Part shown: in pieces, positions 1-10,205 of the stretch | Position numbering within the stretch: the stretch's first letter is position 1 | Layout: every line of letters begins with the position of its first letter | Source of the DNA: Discostella pseudostelligera | Lineage: Eukaryota; Bacillariophyta; Thalassiosirophyceae; Thalassiosirales; Thalassiosiraceae | Direction: 5' to 3' | NCBI GenBank assembly: GCA_036940085.1 | Contig: JALLBK010000842.1 | Location: forward strand, 1 to 19,354 | Length of the DNA stretch: 19,354 bases | Program-made: the position numbers and the translations under genes | Notes under the pieces: generated by a model | The model's input: the letters and a program-made list of their open reading frames with translations, nothing else | Database searches by the model: none | Told to the model about the DNA's origin: nothing

Positions 1-140
1 TTGATGCATGGATTTTATTTGTTTCAGTAATTTATCTACATGCGCATCGGATATTATACATCGAAATCGCCCCCAAAGCGAGAAGAGTAGTGCTCAATGA
101 GTATCGAATGAGGTTGTTTGCATGCATGTTAGATTTAAGC

Positions 141-1228
141 TCATTTCATGTATGCACCCAATGTTTCGTTTTCGTAATCAAGAATAAAATCAGCAAACCC
201 AGACGCCGCTTCCACTTGCTCTGCATCTGCTTCACCGTTCAATCCATTCATCCATGATCTTCCGCTTCTACCTCTATTTCTCTTCGATAGCACCCCTTTG
301 AACCCAACTTCTTTCGCAGCCTTTTTTACAGCTCTTAAATTAGTAGGTACATCCTGGATATGGAGGTGATAATAAATAACAAAGATGACGTCAGAGCGTG
401 ATCTTGTTTGCATTCGCAACGAATCATCAGTTAGAATGCACTCACCTCTCGAATTCTCCATTCTAACGCTGCCACTGGCACTGGTCCTTTCGGTCGAACA
501 TCGACAGAGTAGCTGACAGTGGTCTCGGCTTCACCAGTAAACGGATTGTCCGGCATTTGTACCACGCGCCACGATCCATCGAATTCCGAGAAGAATTGTG
601 AATCTATGCATTTAAAATCAATCCTTCGTTCTTCAGCAAACACACCCGATGATGGGCCTGCACCCAATACAGTTGTTGTGTCTATTGTGCGTGACGACGT
701 CCCCGCAACGACGATATTTTCCGTCATATCCATAGTAACATCCGCACCGAACTCGAACCCAATGATCTTCTGCGCGCCTCGTTGGTACAGTCTGCATTTG
801 TGTGATCCATCTCCCGCCTCACCACCACCATTGCTAATGCGCCGACTGGCAACTAAATTAGGAACATGTGTGCTCAAGTTGTCGTAGTCGGTGAGAATTG
901 CCCACACGTCGAGTAGGGATGCATTGACTACTATTTCTCCAGCGATTCTTCTCGAATTGGGAGATGTTCGATCGATACGGACGGCGACGAGTTCACATTC
1001 TTCTCCGGAAGTAGATGTTTCAGATTCTCCAGGAGTGCCACCAAACCACCACACCATATCAAGGGAGGTTGACGATTTTGATCGAGCCGGGGTTAAAAGC
1101 TGGCTCGTAGGCGTAAAGCCAGCTTTCACTCCAGAAGGTACAAGACGTCGCGACGGTACGGTGAATGCATCCACACCCAATTTATACAAGATGAGGCATG
1201 CGCAAGTACGAGCAGTATACTTCGTCAT
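141..1228 (-). CDS. Plastid-targeted SRPBCC / polyketide-cyclase-like protein (two exons)
   Basis: Exons are 1228-446 and 353-141. They are separated by a 92-nt phase-0 intron (donor GAG|gtgagt, acceptor tccag|GAT), giving 331 aa. Residues 1-21 form a hydrophobic signal peptide ending GVDA|FTVPSRR, an ASAF-type plastid import site, so I chose the ATG at 1228; the frame is open further upstream to 1384, but that extra 52 aa would bury the signal. From about residue 93 the protein reads as a START/SRPBCC fold: GEIVVNASLLDVWAIL, then LTDYDNLSTHVPNL, and near the end RPKGPVPVAALEWRIRE joined across the intron to DVPTNLRAVKKAA. These strings are typical of the plant chloroplast and cyanobacterial 'cyclase/dehydrase and lipid transport' family, whose ligand is generally unknown. 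A hydrophobic-ligand binding role in the plastid is inference. The sequence between the two exons contains in-frame stops, which supports the intron. Confidence 0.86.
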
Positions 1229-2198
1229 TCTATTTGCTCGGTTCGTTGATGTGGAGACTCGTCGATTGTTCTCTGAAATTATGGCACTAAATGAAAATGG
1301 GCGACAATCGACTGCCCCCGGTGAGGTATAGCTGCCGCTGCCAACCACGGTTGCTGCGTCATTGTCACCTTCCATTATCGACAAGATTATCTAGTATTAG
1401 TAGTATGAGAGCATGGATTTTGCTGATGCTGCTGCTCCATGTCCATCATGGTCCTGATGCTTATTTTCTGTGGCGCGGTGCTGGTTCATGGTGCAGGCAG
1501 GCTTCGGCTTCATTCGGGCTCCATCCGCCACTATCCGCCACCACAGCAAAAAAGTGCCAGCAATACGGAGTGACGTGTTCGTCGGGGCATTCGTTTGTAC
1601 TGATTCCTTCGTGCAAGGTGGGAAAATTTTCCTACTGTGGGCAGCTGCTCAATCTCTGGTCCACGGACAGACCCACGCTACTTTCCCGCCAAAAAATTCC
1701 CTTCTCCATCTACGCCGCAGCAGCATTCGTCCACAAACCGGCTACGCTACGATACCGACCATCATATTATTATGTGAGAGAGAGAGGTTGATGTTGAATA
1801 ATGAACGATGCGCTGCCTCTTGATGGTTCTATCTAATGTGCATTCGATAAAGCAGTTTATCTGGTTTACGATGGAGATGAAAGTACGGTAGGCGATATGA
1901 TGAAGCTGCCCATGATATGAAAAATCTTTTGATCATTCATAGCTCGATAAAGTAAGTGAGGTCATCTACTATGTTTGTTTTAGAGGAAAGTCAAACTGGT
2001 GTCGTTAACGCCTACTTCCGCAATATGATTAATACCATCTTGAACTCCAATCTCTGTTTGCGGTATCCCAAGAACATAGATTAAAAGTACATCGTTCGAT
2101 GTTCGATCGCTCTCGAATTATATTCTATTTCGATAGTCACCGTGTAGAAAGGTAACAGATAGATGCATACAGGATGACACAAAACTGCCACTCTCTTT
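1229..2198. other. Intergenic region between two minus-strand genes
   Basis: About 970 nt separate the SRPBCC start from the stop of the next minus-strand gene. It should hold the SRPBCC 5' region and the 3' UTR of the gene to the right. At 1682-1690 there is TTTCCCGCC followed by a run of A, which on the other strand is a very good E2F-type site, about 450 nt upstream of the SRPBCC start. A plus-strand frame can be read from an ATG at 1405 to 1791 with a hydrophobic start (MRAWILLMLLLHVHH), but it has no recognisable domain and I do not call it a gene. I see nothing else in 1800-2198. Confidence 0.5.
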
Positions 2199-2762
2199 CT
2201 AGTATCCTGGCCCCGGTATCGGCATTACCATCGGAGATCTACTCGCCGCCTCAAGGAATCCTTTCCACATCGGCTTCAATACTCTGGATCGGAAGCCCTT
2301 CTTTTTGTCTAATTTCTGTTGCTCTTGTTGTTCCTTCTCATTCTCTACTCGATTTATTTGACATTGGATCATCTGCACATACTTCTCCTTCCTTCGTTGT
2401 GTCTTTTCCGATATGTGCGTCTCGATGTCGCTCTCAGTGTCGGTGAATGTCGATATTGTCGAATCGAGGCTTTTGTACGATGGCCGAGATGATCCCTCCA
2501 CCTCCATTGTAACTTCGAATTCGCGAGTGTATACGATGGAGAAGCGCACTCTACGTTGGATCCCCGCGGCGTCGTCACCTTCCACTTCATGCTCTTTCAC
2601 GCGATTGGAGTCGTCTAGCGACGCCGTCGACGCAATATCTTCGCAAACACTATCATTATCCGACGGTAGATCGGTCATCTCCGTCATATCGCTGGTCGAA
2701 TTCGACTTCGAGAGAAGATCGACGGATTCGGGCGTAGCAACAGTGATCGTCGTCATGGTCAA
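2199..2762 (-). CDS. Small charged, disordered protein with a VRFS..YTREFEV motif
   Basis: This is a single-exon frame of 187 aa. The first 65 residues are acidic and Ser/Thr-rich, with no signal peptide. Residues 71-83 read RVRFSIVYTREFE, followed by SSRPSYKSLD. This resembles a motif I recall in many diatom proteins of unknown function (VxFxxVxxREFxxxLGDNP, then SGPP), but the glycine-asparagine part of that motif is absent. A highly charged segment follows (residues 120-160, EKTQRRKEKY to KLDKKKGF) that could form a coiled coil. The C-terminus is KPMWKGFLEAA and a proline/glycine-rich tail ending PIPGPGY. Function is unknown. The gene is divergent from Hsp33, with 453 nt between the two starts. 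The long frame and the motif make it more likely real than chance, but it could be longer or have another start. Confidence 0.55.
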   Translation of the reverse strand: MTMTTITVATPESVDLLSKSNSTSDMTEMTDLPSDNDSVCEDIASTASLDDSNRVKEHEVEGDDAAGIQRRVRFSIVYTREFEVTMEVEGSSRPSYKSLDSTISTFTDTESDIETHISEKTQRRKEKYVQMIQCQINRVENEKEQQEQQKLDKKKGFRSRVLKPMWKGFLEAASRSPMVMPIPGPGY

Positions 2763-3215
2763 CGTTTTTAATTTCGAAAAGTACTCTTATGTTGTCGTGG
2801 TGGTGATCGGTGGATGGGAAAAAATTGTGAGCATCTGACTTGGCGACTGCCGGCCCACGACGTGTTGTTCTGTGTGGCTTTGAGCACGAACGTAATGGCG
2901 CGAAAGCCCTTTCGCACGAACCTTGTTTCTCTTGTGATCTTTTCTGCTCCAGAGTGGTCGCGGATGCTGGTTCGCGCGAACTCGTGAATGATCCGCGACG
3001 AACCGCGAACTTCCTTGTCTTGCTGTCGACCGTCGACGTCTGTCTGGAGTCAGGTTCCAAGTCGCTTCTTCGTCTGTCTGACGTGAGGGCAGGGCTGGCG
3101 GTCCGTCCGTCTCCGGTCTCCGAACTCCATCCACCGCCACGCCCACCGCCCAACGCCGACATCAAACGCACCGTCACAATGAACATTCCGTCGACGTTGT
3201 CTTCGTAGGAGTAAT
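2763..3215. promoter_or_regulatory. Divergent intergenic region with E2F-like GCGCGAAA sites
   Basis: This stretch lies between the starts of the disordered protein (minus) and Hsp33 (plus) and is more GC-rich than its neighbours. It contains GCGCGAAA at 2898-2905, which is TTTCGCGC on the minus strand and matches the E2F consensus TTTSSCGC. It also has a perfect 12-nt palindrome GTTCGCGCGAAC at 2970-2981 and further TTCGCACGAA-like variants near 2911-2920. Open frames of 120-230 aa exist across it on both strands, but they overlap one another and show no domain, so I read the region as promoter and 5' UTR. Binding by E2F is inference from the motif only. Confidence 0.4.
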
Positions 3216-4592
3216 ATGATGGCATCAGCTCGGTCCGCAATCTTCCTTCAATTAACAATGGCAACACTGTCCCTGGCTGCATGCTCGAAATTTCGGCCGC
3301 TCTCACCCGTCGCTTCGTGTGCTTTCCAAGTTCATCCATGGATATTAGCGCCGCGGTTGAAATCTTCGAGTTGTGATGTGATAAAATGGCAAAGCTCTGC
3401 AGCCTATGGTCGAACTACCTTCCGCCATCTACGCGGAGACACTGAATCCTGGCGCATAAATCTTTCCTCTGATGAATCCAATTTGTCATCTGAGTTGTCG
3501 GCATCGTCGTCTGCTACTACCATCACCAATCTCGAACAATATCGAAACCCCAACAATTTGGATGATCAAGTATTTTCCGCCATATCTGGTGATGGAGGCC
3601 TTAAAGTCACAGTTGCTACCATTCGGAACTTGCTCAATGAAATGATGATTCAGCATAGTATGAATCCAGTACCGGGAGGTGAGTGTATTGATATTATATG
3701 TTCATCCTGAAAAAAGTGGTATAATGCTTAACACATCACATGTCACCTGCACCATCATACAGATGCTCTAGGACGTGCCACACTCTGTGCCCTCTTGGCC
3801 AGTAATGGAATACAAGAGGAGCAAATGTTCCAATTATCCATGAAGGGGGATGGGCCATTGCGTGGATGCCTTGCCATCGTTACTGGGACAGGCGAAGCTC
3901 GCGGCTATGTTGGAAATCCAAGTCTGGGGGATGATTTTACATTGAGTGAAGCTATTGGAACTGGTACCGTCCAAATTGTAAAAAATCATCCAGATTGGCC
4001 AAGGCCGTACAATGGAATTACCTCAATTAGGCATGGAGATATTGATCGGGATATTGGAATCTACCTTGCGGAAAGTGAGCAACGCTCGTGTGCACTCGCG
4101 GCGGCGACAGCCTTCAATGGCATCCTTTGCACTGCCGCGGGGGGCTATCTTGTCGAGCGCCTTCCCAACTGCAGTCCAGAAACGATGGCGCATATGGAAC
4201 GAAATCTAGCGAAGCTTGTAGAGATGAATGGGGAAAATGGAGAGGCATTGCCTGTGAACTTAATGCTGGAGGGTAAGACTCCATTAGATGTTGCAACAAT
4301 ATTGCTGGATGGACTAGGAATGGAGCCGCTGGGTCAATTGGAGCCGCAGCCGAAGTGCCCATGCAGTGCCGATAAACTGATGAGAAGCTTACGACTATTG
4401 CCAAGAGAAGAAGTTGATAGTATTCTGAAAGAGGAGGGTCAGGTTGAGGCGCGATGTCAATTTTGTGGCAAAGTATACAGGATGGGACCTGAGGAGGTTG
4501 AGAAGAGATTTCTCGAGGCGAAGGGTGATCCATCGATAGACGAAGAATGGCAGGGAAAGAAGTCAAACAATGGCGACAAGGCAATGGAATAA
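3216..4592 (+). CDS. hslO: Plastid redox-regulated chaperone Hsp33 (two exons)
   Basis: Exons are 3216-3678 and 3763-4592, with an 84-nt phase-1 intron (GGAG|gtgagt ... catacag|AT); the product is 430 aa. The N-terminus is hydrophobic and ends in VASCA|FQVHPW (A36|F37), an ASAF-type plastid leader. The core begins DALGRATLCALLAS across the splice site, then MKGDGPLRG, GYVGNPSLG and SIRHGDIDRDIGIYLAESEQ, all characteristic of Hsp33. The C-terminal zinc centre is complete: C353-x-C355 (KCPCS) and C386-x-x-C389 (CQFCG). In bacteria these four cysteines bind zinc when reduced and form disulfides under oxidation, which switches on holdase activity. I infer the same role in the plastid stroma. Met15 (3258) is an alternative start that would shorten the signal. 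The gene converges on MSH2, with 72 nt between stops. Confidence 0.96.
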
Positions 4593-4664
4593 ATATGACA
4601 TCCTTTTCTTGTTGTTTATCTAATAGGAGTACGTCTTTCCTTGTTGATCATTTCAAGCGGTGTT

Positions 4665-7600
4665 CTAGACGGATGATAATCCGTATTGCCCGAGCAACGA
4701 AAGGACCGTGCTTTTCATTTCTTTGTAGTCCATCTTATCAACGGGAAGCTTTCTAAATGTGTGTAGGAACTCCATCGCCGCAGCAGTCTTCTCACTCGCT
4801 TCATGCTCATCGGTGCATCCGTCTTCCTCGGCAACAACTTTCGACCTTTTGCGGTAGTCAAAATTCTCCAGCTGTTTCGCCTTCCGCTTTGCATCAATTA
4901 TGATCGATTGAGGCATGTTTGCCATTTCAGCTACTTGGATACCAAAGCTCTCTAGACATGGACCTGGTCGCAACTAAAGTGCATTGAATGTATACGGAAG
5001 CGAAGATGAGTTAAAATGATATCAAAGCCGATATATTCAGTTTGATGAGATGTCATTCGGATTTACCTCGTAGAGGAATGTAAGTCCATTCTGTCCATCG
5101 CTGCATGCAGTCACGTGACTATTGGTCACCGAAGCCTCCTGCTCCTCCAAAGCCGTCAATTCATGGAAGTGCGTTGCAAAGACAGTTATACATCCAATCT
5201 TCTGCACGATATATTCCGAAATTGCCTTCGCCAAACCAAAGCCATCGAATGTACTCGTTCCTCGTCCAAGTTCATCAATAATAATGAGGCTCCTCTTTGT
5301 CGATGTACGTAAGATCGACGATGCTTCTAGCATTTCCGCCATGAAGGTGGATATACCACGATCCTGGGCATCGCCAGCCCCGACACGCGCGAGGATGTGA
5401 TGGACAATGTTTATTTTCGCTGATGAACATGGAACAAAGCTGCCGATTTGAGCCATGGTAATGATTGCACCTAAGGAACGAATGTAAGTGGATTTGCCGC
5501 CCATGTTAGGCCCAGTCACTATGAGGAAGGAAGACTTCCCAAAGATCAAGTTGAAATCATTTGCGATGAAATTCATGTCGTCTTGAAGTTCCACGCATGG
5601 ATGGCGTGCTTCCTTGAGCTAAGTTGTGACAAAGTTAATGAAAGTTTACACGAGTTGATCCAGAAAACAACTCAAGAAGAGATGAATGATCGTTTCTCAC
5701 CTCAATACCAAGCCCATCGTCTTCACCGTCTGTCATCTCTGGACGGCAATATCCACTGCTACTGTAAGCAGCAACATGCGCTAACGAGGCAATAACATCT
5801 AGCTCCGCCAGCAACACCGAACATCTCTCCAATACCGGCACGTAACTCGAAGCAACCTCCATACACTTGTTTACAATGTCGCGTTGTTTCTCCTCATATT
5901 CTGCCATCAAATCCTTCTTCTTCGTACCGAGCTCTTCCAACTCCTTGGTCGAGAAGTAGACACCATTTTTAAGAATGCGATGAACTTTAATACCGTGTCC
6001 CTTCAATTCTGTTTCTAACAACTTGGCATCGTTGGTGTTCAATAGTCGGAATTGCCAAACACAACTGGTGTTGGCGTTGGCATCGACATCTTCAAGTCGA
6101 ACTTGATTGTTACCCTTGCCGCTGATTTCTGCCCATAAATCGTTCATGTCCGCATGAATTGCTTGTAGCTCTTCATTAACTCGACCAAGCTCCTCGTTCA
6201 CATCCACGAGTTGCTCGTCAAGTGCCGATTTGACACGGAAGTCACGTGGTGCGGCATCAAAATCAAGTACCTTCTCCGCCAGATTCATGGCCACTTCCAG
6301 CTCCGTGCATGTTTTCGTCAATCCTTCATATGCGGAGCGAAGAGCGCATGATTCTCCTTCGTCACCTTGCTCCTGATTCTCAACATTGCCCACCAACCCA
6401 CCCAGAACTTCCAACAGAGGTGACAAACATTTGTCCGCAATCAAATGCAATTTGTACAAACTTTCCAACGCCTTTGACGTGTTCGTGATACCTCTCCCTG
6501 TCCCATCACTATACTCTTTTGCAGCCCTACCATCGGCAGTCAAGCGATTTCCAAGTCGATCAATATCAAGACCACGGAATGCCCCTAGCCCCTCCTCTCG
6601 GAGCCGATCACGTCCAATGCTATCCTCGACAAGCAATGCCACTGCATTTTGTCGTCGTAATATCGCCTGTAGATTGACGAGAGGTTGACGAAGCCACACT
6701 TCCAATGTGCGACTTTGTGTTTGAAGTAGATACAGCATAATCAGTTAATAAACGCAAATGCACATTCAGACATTTTACACGCACTGCCACACATTTGAAG
6801 CACACTCACCTCCCCATCTTCGTCTTGCAATGATTCAACACACCAAACAAAGAATTATTGCCCATATTTCCCCCCGTAATCAAGGCTGCACCACTTCCAC
6901 TCCGCGGTGGCAATAAGTGTATCGCCTCCGATGCTGTGCGATCCAATGCCAAATGACTCGACAAGGTACCCGACTCCAATCCATACATGCCACACGTATC
7001 GTCACTTTCACATCGGTACGAGGGATCAGCGGAGAAGAAGTACCCCATGGCCCATTGGAGGAGTGGTTCCGTGGCCAAGTGTTTATCACCACGGTAGGCA
7101 AGATGGGCGTCGGAGGTTTCCCCACCTAATAAATGACGCAATGTCGAATTGGCGAGGGAGGTAGCCTTGGTTTTGGAGAGTGTGGGTAGTTCATGAACCG
7201 AAATGGATGATGATGACGATTCTTGGTGGTCATCGTTTGAGTTGTTGGAAATGTCATTTCGGGATTCAAGTACAGTAACAAGTTTCGATAGCAATTCCGA
7301 CACTTCCTGCCCTGACTTCTTCGCTTTGGTGGCACTAGTACTACCCCCTCCACTACTTCCACCTCCTAAGATTATGCTGTTCGTATCAGCACCACCTTCC
7401 GTACAAGCCACATAAATCGTCCCAACAGGTGCCAATCGTGTTAATAATGCATCGACATTCGCAAATGATCGTCGATCATCGAGAAAGGTAAAGTAGGTTA
7501 ACTTGTATCGCATGACATCGTCGACGTGGGTGCGTTTGTGTGGCTGTCGGGCAACTACGGCTAGTTTGGCCGTCGAGGAATCTTGGGTGGCATTGCCATT

Positions 7601-7882
7601 GGCTAGAAGTAAATGAACGAATGAAGTAGTAGAGAGAGAGAAGACGAAATGGAGGCAGAGGTGTTATTAGGCACAAAAGCCATTGGTTCATGTCATGTGA
7701 TGCTCGGCGCCAATGACCGAGACAGTGCGATCATCTCGAAACACTTCGCGCGTTGCAAAGCAGAACCCTTTTTATCAAATCTCGCGTCTCTTACCAGTCG
7801 TTGCACTCCTACTCAGGAGAATGGTCACGATGGTGGCCTCCGTTGGTGGGAGGTCGTAGTACTCCTCGTCGACGGAGCTCAT
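4665..7882 (-). CDS. MSH2: DNA mismatch repair protein MSH2, five exons, lacking domain I
   Basis: Exons are 7882-7795, 7602-6810, 6712-5701, 5612-5067 and 4973-4665; introns are 192, 97, 88 and 93 nt, all GT-AG, with frame kept throughout. The product is 915 aa. It is the shared subunit of the MutS-alpha and MutS-beta mismatch sensors in the nucleus. The connector domain ([18 protein letters not shown]), core ([14 protein letters not shown], then [12 protein letters not shown]) and ATPase are clear: Walker [11 protein letters not shown] at about 664-673, [20 protein letters not shown], Walker B and D-loop [17 protein letters not shown] from about 741, and ATHFHEL near 777. This pattern is MSH2, not MSH4, MSH5 or MSH6. 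The mapped N-terminus begins directly at the connector domain, so the roughly 120-aa domain I is absent. A Gly/Ser-rich and a Ser/Asn-rich insert interrupt the connector. The gene shares a 241-nt promoter with HBS1. Confidence 0.96.
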
Positions 7883-8123
7883 GGTGTCGATGTGTTTTTA
7901 TGTCGGACGGCCGTCGGTTGTCGGTTGTGCGAGACGATATGGTAACGATAGACGCGCCAATTTTTGTCAAGTGGATTTGGCGGGAGAGGTGGTCGAATCC
8001 ATTATTTCTTCCCCACTTCCCGCTATTATTTTCGCTCTGATACCGATTCCAACTTCCTAGTTCCACTTCCACCTCACAACTCACAACTTTCCAATTCAAC
8101 TCAATTGAACTCATCATCACACC
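7883..8123. promoter_or_regulatory. Bidirectional MSH2/HBS1 promoter with E2F-like sites
   Basis: Only 241 nt separate the MSH2 and HBS1 start codons, so both promoters must fit here or overlap the genes. TTTGGCGGGA at 7976-7985 matches the E2F consensus, and GCGCCAA at 7954-7960 reads TTGGCGC on the other strand, a second partial match. Both lie within about 105 nt of the MSH2 start. MSH2 is a well-known E2F target in animals. That the same factor acts here is inference. No TATA box is obvious. Confidence 0.5.
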
Positions 8124-10190
8124 ATGTCACGACACCGCAACATTCGCAACATCGACGAAGACGACTACTACGATGACGACGATGGAGGATACTACGACGA
8201 GGATGAAGATTATGACGAGGACGCCTACTATCTCGAACAACAGCGCGAAAAGGAACGACGGCAGAAAGAGGAGGCGGCGAAGAAGGTGAAATTGAATCAG
8301 TTGAAACAGAAGCAGCAGCAAGCTACGAATACTACTACAAAGAAAATCCACCAGCAGCAGGCTACGAATGCTAATGTAACGAAAAACAATAGTGTCGGTG
8401 GTATCAGTATCGGCGGGGGAGGAATTTCCGTAGCTTCGGCAGGTAGTACCAAAAATGCAACCAAAAAGGTTGTGATCAACCAACCACCTGGTTTTAGTGC
8501 TGCACCACCGACCAATAGTGCAAGTATCAATGTGAAAGGGTCGGAAACTGTCGCTATCGCAGACGGTAGCAGTGGTGGCATCAGCAGCAGTACCACTGTC
8601 AACACTACCAACACAATCAAGCAATCTCCGATTCCACAAATTCCACCAGAAATTCTTTCCACACTTCGATCATTAAATACCAACAACAATAATAACTCCA
8701 CCGATAATTCCAATGCAAAAATACGCTCCCATCTCTCCCTAGTCATTATTGGACACGTTGACGCCGGGAAATCCACACTCACCGGCCGACTCCTCCTATC
8801 CCTAAATCACGTCTCCCAACGTCAATATCAAAAACATATCAAATCTTCCACCGACATTGGCAAGTCCTCTTTTGCATTGGCTTGGTTCACCGATGAAGAT
8901 GACGATGAACGACAACGTGGCGTGACCATCGATGTGGCTACAAAATATATCTCAACGAAGAAGTATGACTTTACAATACTCGATGCACCTGGACATCGAG
9001 ATTTTGTACCCAATATGATTAGTGGCGCAGCAAGTGCCGATTGTGGATTGTTGGTGGTGGCCGCGACAACTGGTGAGTTTGAGGCGGGATTTGCCAAGGG
9101 TGGTGCAAATGGTGATGAAGATGTAGGATCATGTTGTGGACAGACTCGAGAGCATGTCTTACTATCCAGAGGGTTGGGTGTTACGCAATTTGTCGTGGCT
9201 GTGAATAAATTAGATGCTGCCGATCCGGCGTGGAGTGAACGACGATTTGAGGAAATCAAATCTTCCATGACAAGCTTTCTGAAGGAGGTGGGATATAGAG
9301 AGAAGAATATCACAGTTGTGCCAGTGAGTGGGTTAACTGGTGTGAACGTCCATCAGAAAGAGGGGAAGATGTCTGAAGATGAGCGTGAGGGGTGGATAGC
9401 ATTACGGAAATGGTACAAGGGACCCACGTTAGTAGAGGCAATGGATAGTTTCAACGCGGCGAAACGAGAGTTTGAGAAGTCATTGCGTGTAATTGTTACA
9501 GATGTGTCCTCGGAGGGAAAGAATGTCAATGTCCGAGGAAGGGTAGCACGGGGGTTTGTTCGTATGGGCGAGGATGTAGTCGTTTTGCCTGTGGGAGATG
9601 AGGCGAATATTGTGCGCGTTGAAAGAGGTACTGCCGCCAGGGAGGGTGGGTCTCCCTATTCCTTTGGCAATGCTTCCGCTTCCGCTTCTGCATCAGTATC
9701 GTCATCATCACCTTTGCCTGATAAGGGTATGGCAGATATCCCCGAGTTGCAAAACTGTGCATTGGCGGGAGATATAGTGGAAATCACTCTCTCTGGAATC
9801 GATCCGGCTCGATTAAGTCCGGGCTGCGTCATTTGTCATCCACATCCATCCTTACGACCAAAAGTTAAGCGGAAGGTTGAGGCACGAGTATTGGTAATGG
9901 ATCGTCTATCTGTTCCTATTATCCGTGGATCGCAGGTCCTACTGCACATGCACAGTATCGACGTTCCGGCAGTATTGACTAGATTGCTATCGTCAAAGAG
10001 AAGGGGCGATGCCACACCACGACAGAATCCGCGTGTGCTCACCGGAGGGATGACTGCTACGGTGGAGATCACATTGAGTGAGAAAACAGTATTGGAAGAG
10101 TCCAATGAATGCAAATCTTTAGGACGATTTGTGTTAAGGCGGGGCGGTGATTCGATTGCAGTTGGGTTGATTGACAAGGTGCTTGATTAA
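8124..10190 (+). CDS. HBS1: Ribosome-rescue GTPase HBS1 (translational GTPase of the eRF3/EF1A family)
   Basis: This is a single-exon frame of 688 aa. It begins [20 protein letters not shown], the conserved start of the HBS1 N-terminal domain (RHRN followed by an acidic stretch), then has a long Gln/Asn/Ser-rich linker to about residue 200. The GTPase domain has G1 GHVDAGKST at 210-218, G3 DAPGH at 287-291, G4 NKLD at 361-364 and G5 VSGL soon after. [23 protein letters not shown] and GEFEAGF...[16 protein letters not shown] distinguish HBS1 from EF1A and eRF3. Two EF-Tu-like beta-barrel domains follow, and domain 2 carries a Ser/Ala-rich insert around residues 510-530. HBS1 works with Dom34/Pelota to split stalled ribosomes in no-go and non-stop mRNA decay in the cytosol. 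It is divergent from MSH2 and convergent with DHFR. Confidence 0.96.
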   Translation: MSRHRNIRNIDEDDYYDDDDGGYYDEDEDYDEDAYYLEQQREKERRQKEEAAKKVKLNQLKQKQQQATNTTTKKIHQQQATNANVTKNNSVGGISIGGGGISVASAGSTKNATKKVVINQPPGFSAAPPTNSASINVKGSETVAIADGSSGGISSSTTVNTTNTIKQSPIPQIPPEILSTLRSLNTNNNNNSTDNSNAKIRSHLSLVIIGHVDAGKSTLTGRLLLSLNHVSQRQYQKHIKSSTDIGKSSFALAWFTDEDDDERQRGVTIDVATKYISTKKYDFTILDAPGHRDFVPNMISGAASADCGLLVVAATTGEFEAGFAKGGANGDEDVGSCCGQTREHVLLSRGLGVTQFVVAVNKLDAADPAWSERRFEEIKSSMTSFLKEVGYREKNITVVPVSGLTGVNVHQKEGKMSEDEREGWIALRKWYKGPTLVEAMDSFNAAKREFEKSLRVIVTDVSSEGKNVNVRGRVARGFVRMGEDVVVLPVGDEANIVRVERGTAAREGGSPYSFGNASASASASVSSSSPLPDKGMADIPELQNCALAGDIVEITLSGIDPARLSPGCVICHPHPSLRPKVKRKVEARVLVMDRLSVPIIRGSQVLLHMHSIDVPAVLTRLLSSKRRGDATPRQNPRVLTGGMTATVEITLSEKTVLEESNECKSLGRFVLRRGGDSIAVGLIDKVLD

Positions 10191-10205
10191 AACCAGTGTC
10201 AAATC

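Noticed and set aside
1291..1791. Plus-strand frame of 166 aa with an internal hydrophobic start (MRAWILLMLLLHV)
   Set aside because: No domain, it overlaps the first exon of the SRPBCC gene on the other strand, and it contains a probable E2F-like site. Composition looks like translated non-coding DNA.
2656..3339. Minus-strand frame of 227 aa, and other frames of about 120 aa across 2787-3208
   Set aside because: Overlapping frames on both strands without any motif, explained by the higher GC content of the intergenic region; they also run into the start of Hsp33 or the disordered-protein gene.
7603..7794. A peptide in MSH2 intron 1 ([15 protein letters not shown]) that resembles part of MSH2 domain I
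   Set aside because: It is bounded by in-frame stops on both sides, the preceding FxxxDFYxxHG part of domain I is absent, and clear GT-AG borders remove it. Kept in mind as a possible relic.
8127..8639. Hydrophobic minus-strand frames (170 and 161 aa) opposite the N-terminal part of HBS1
   Set aside because: Antisense of the acidic, Asn/Gln-rich linker of HBS1, which automatically reads as Val/Leu/Ile-rich sequence.
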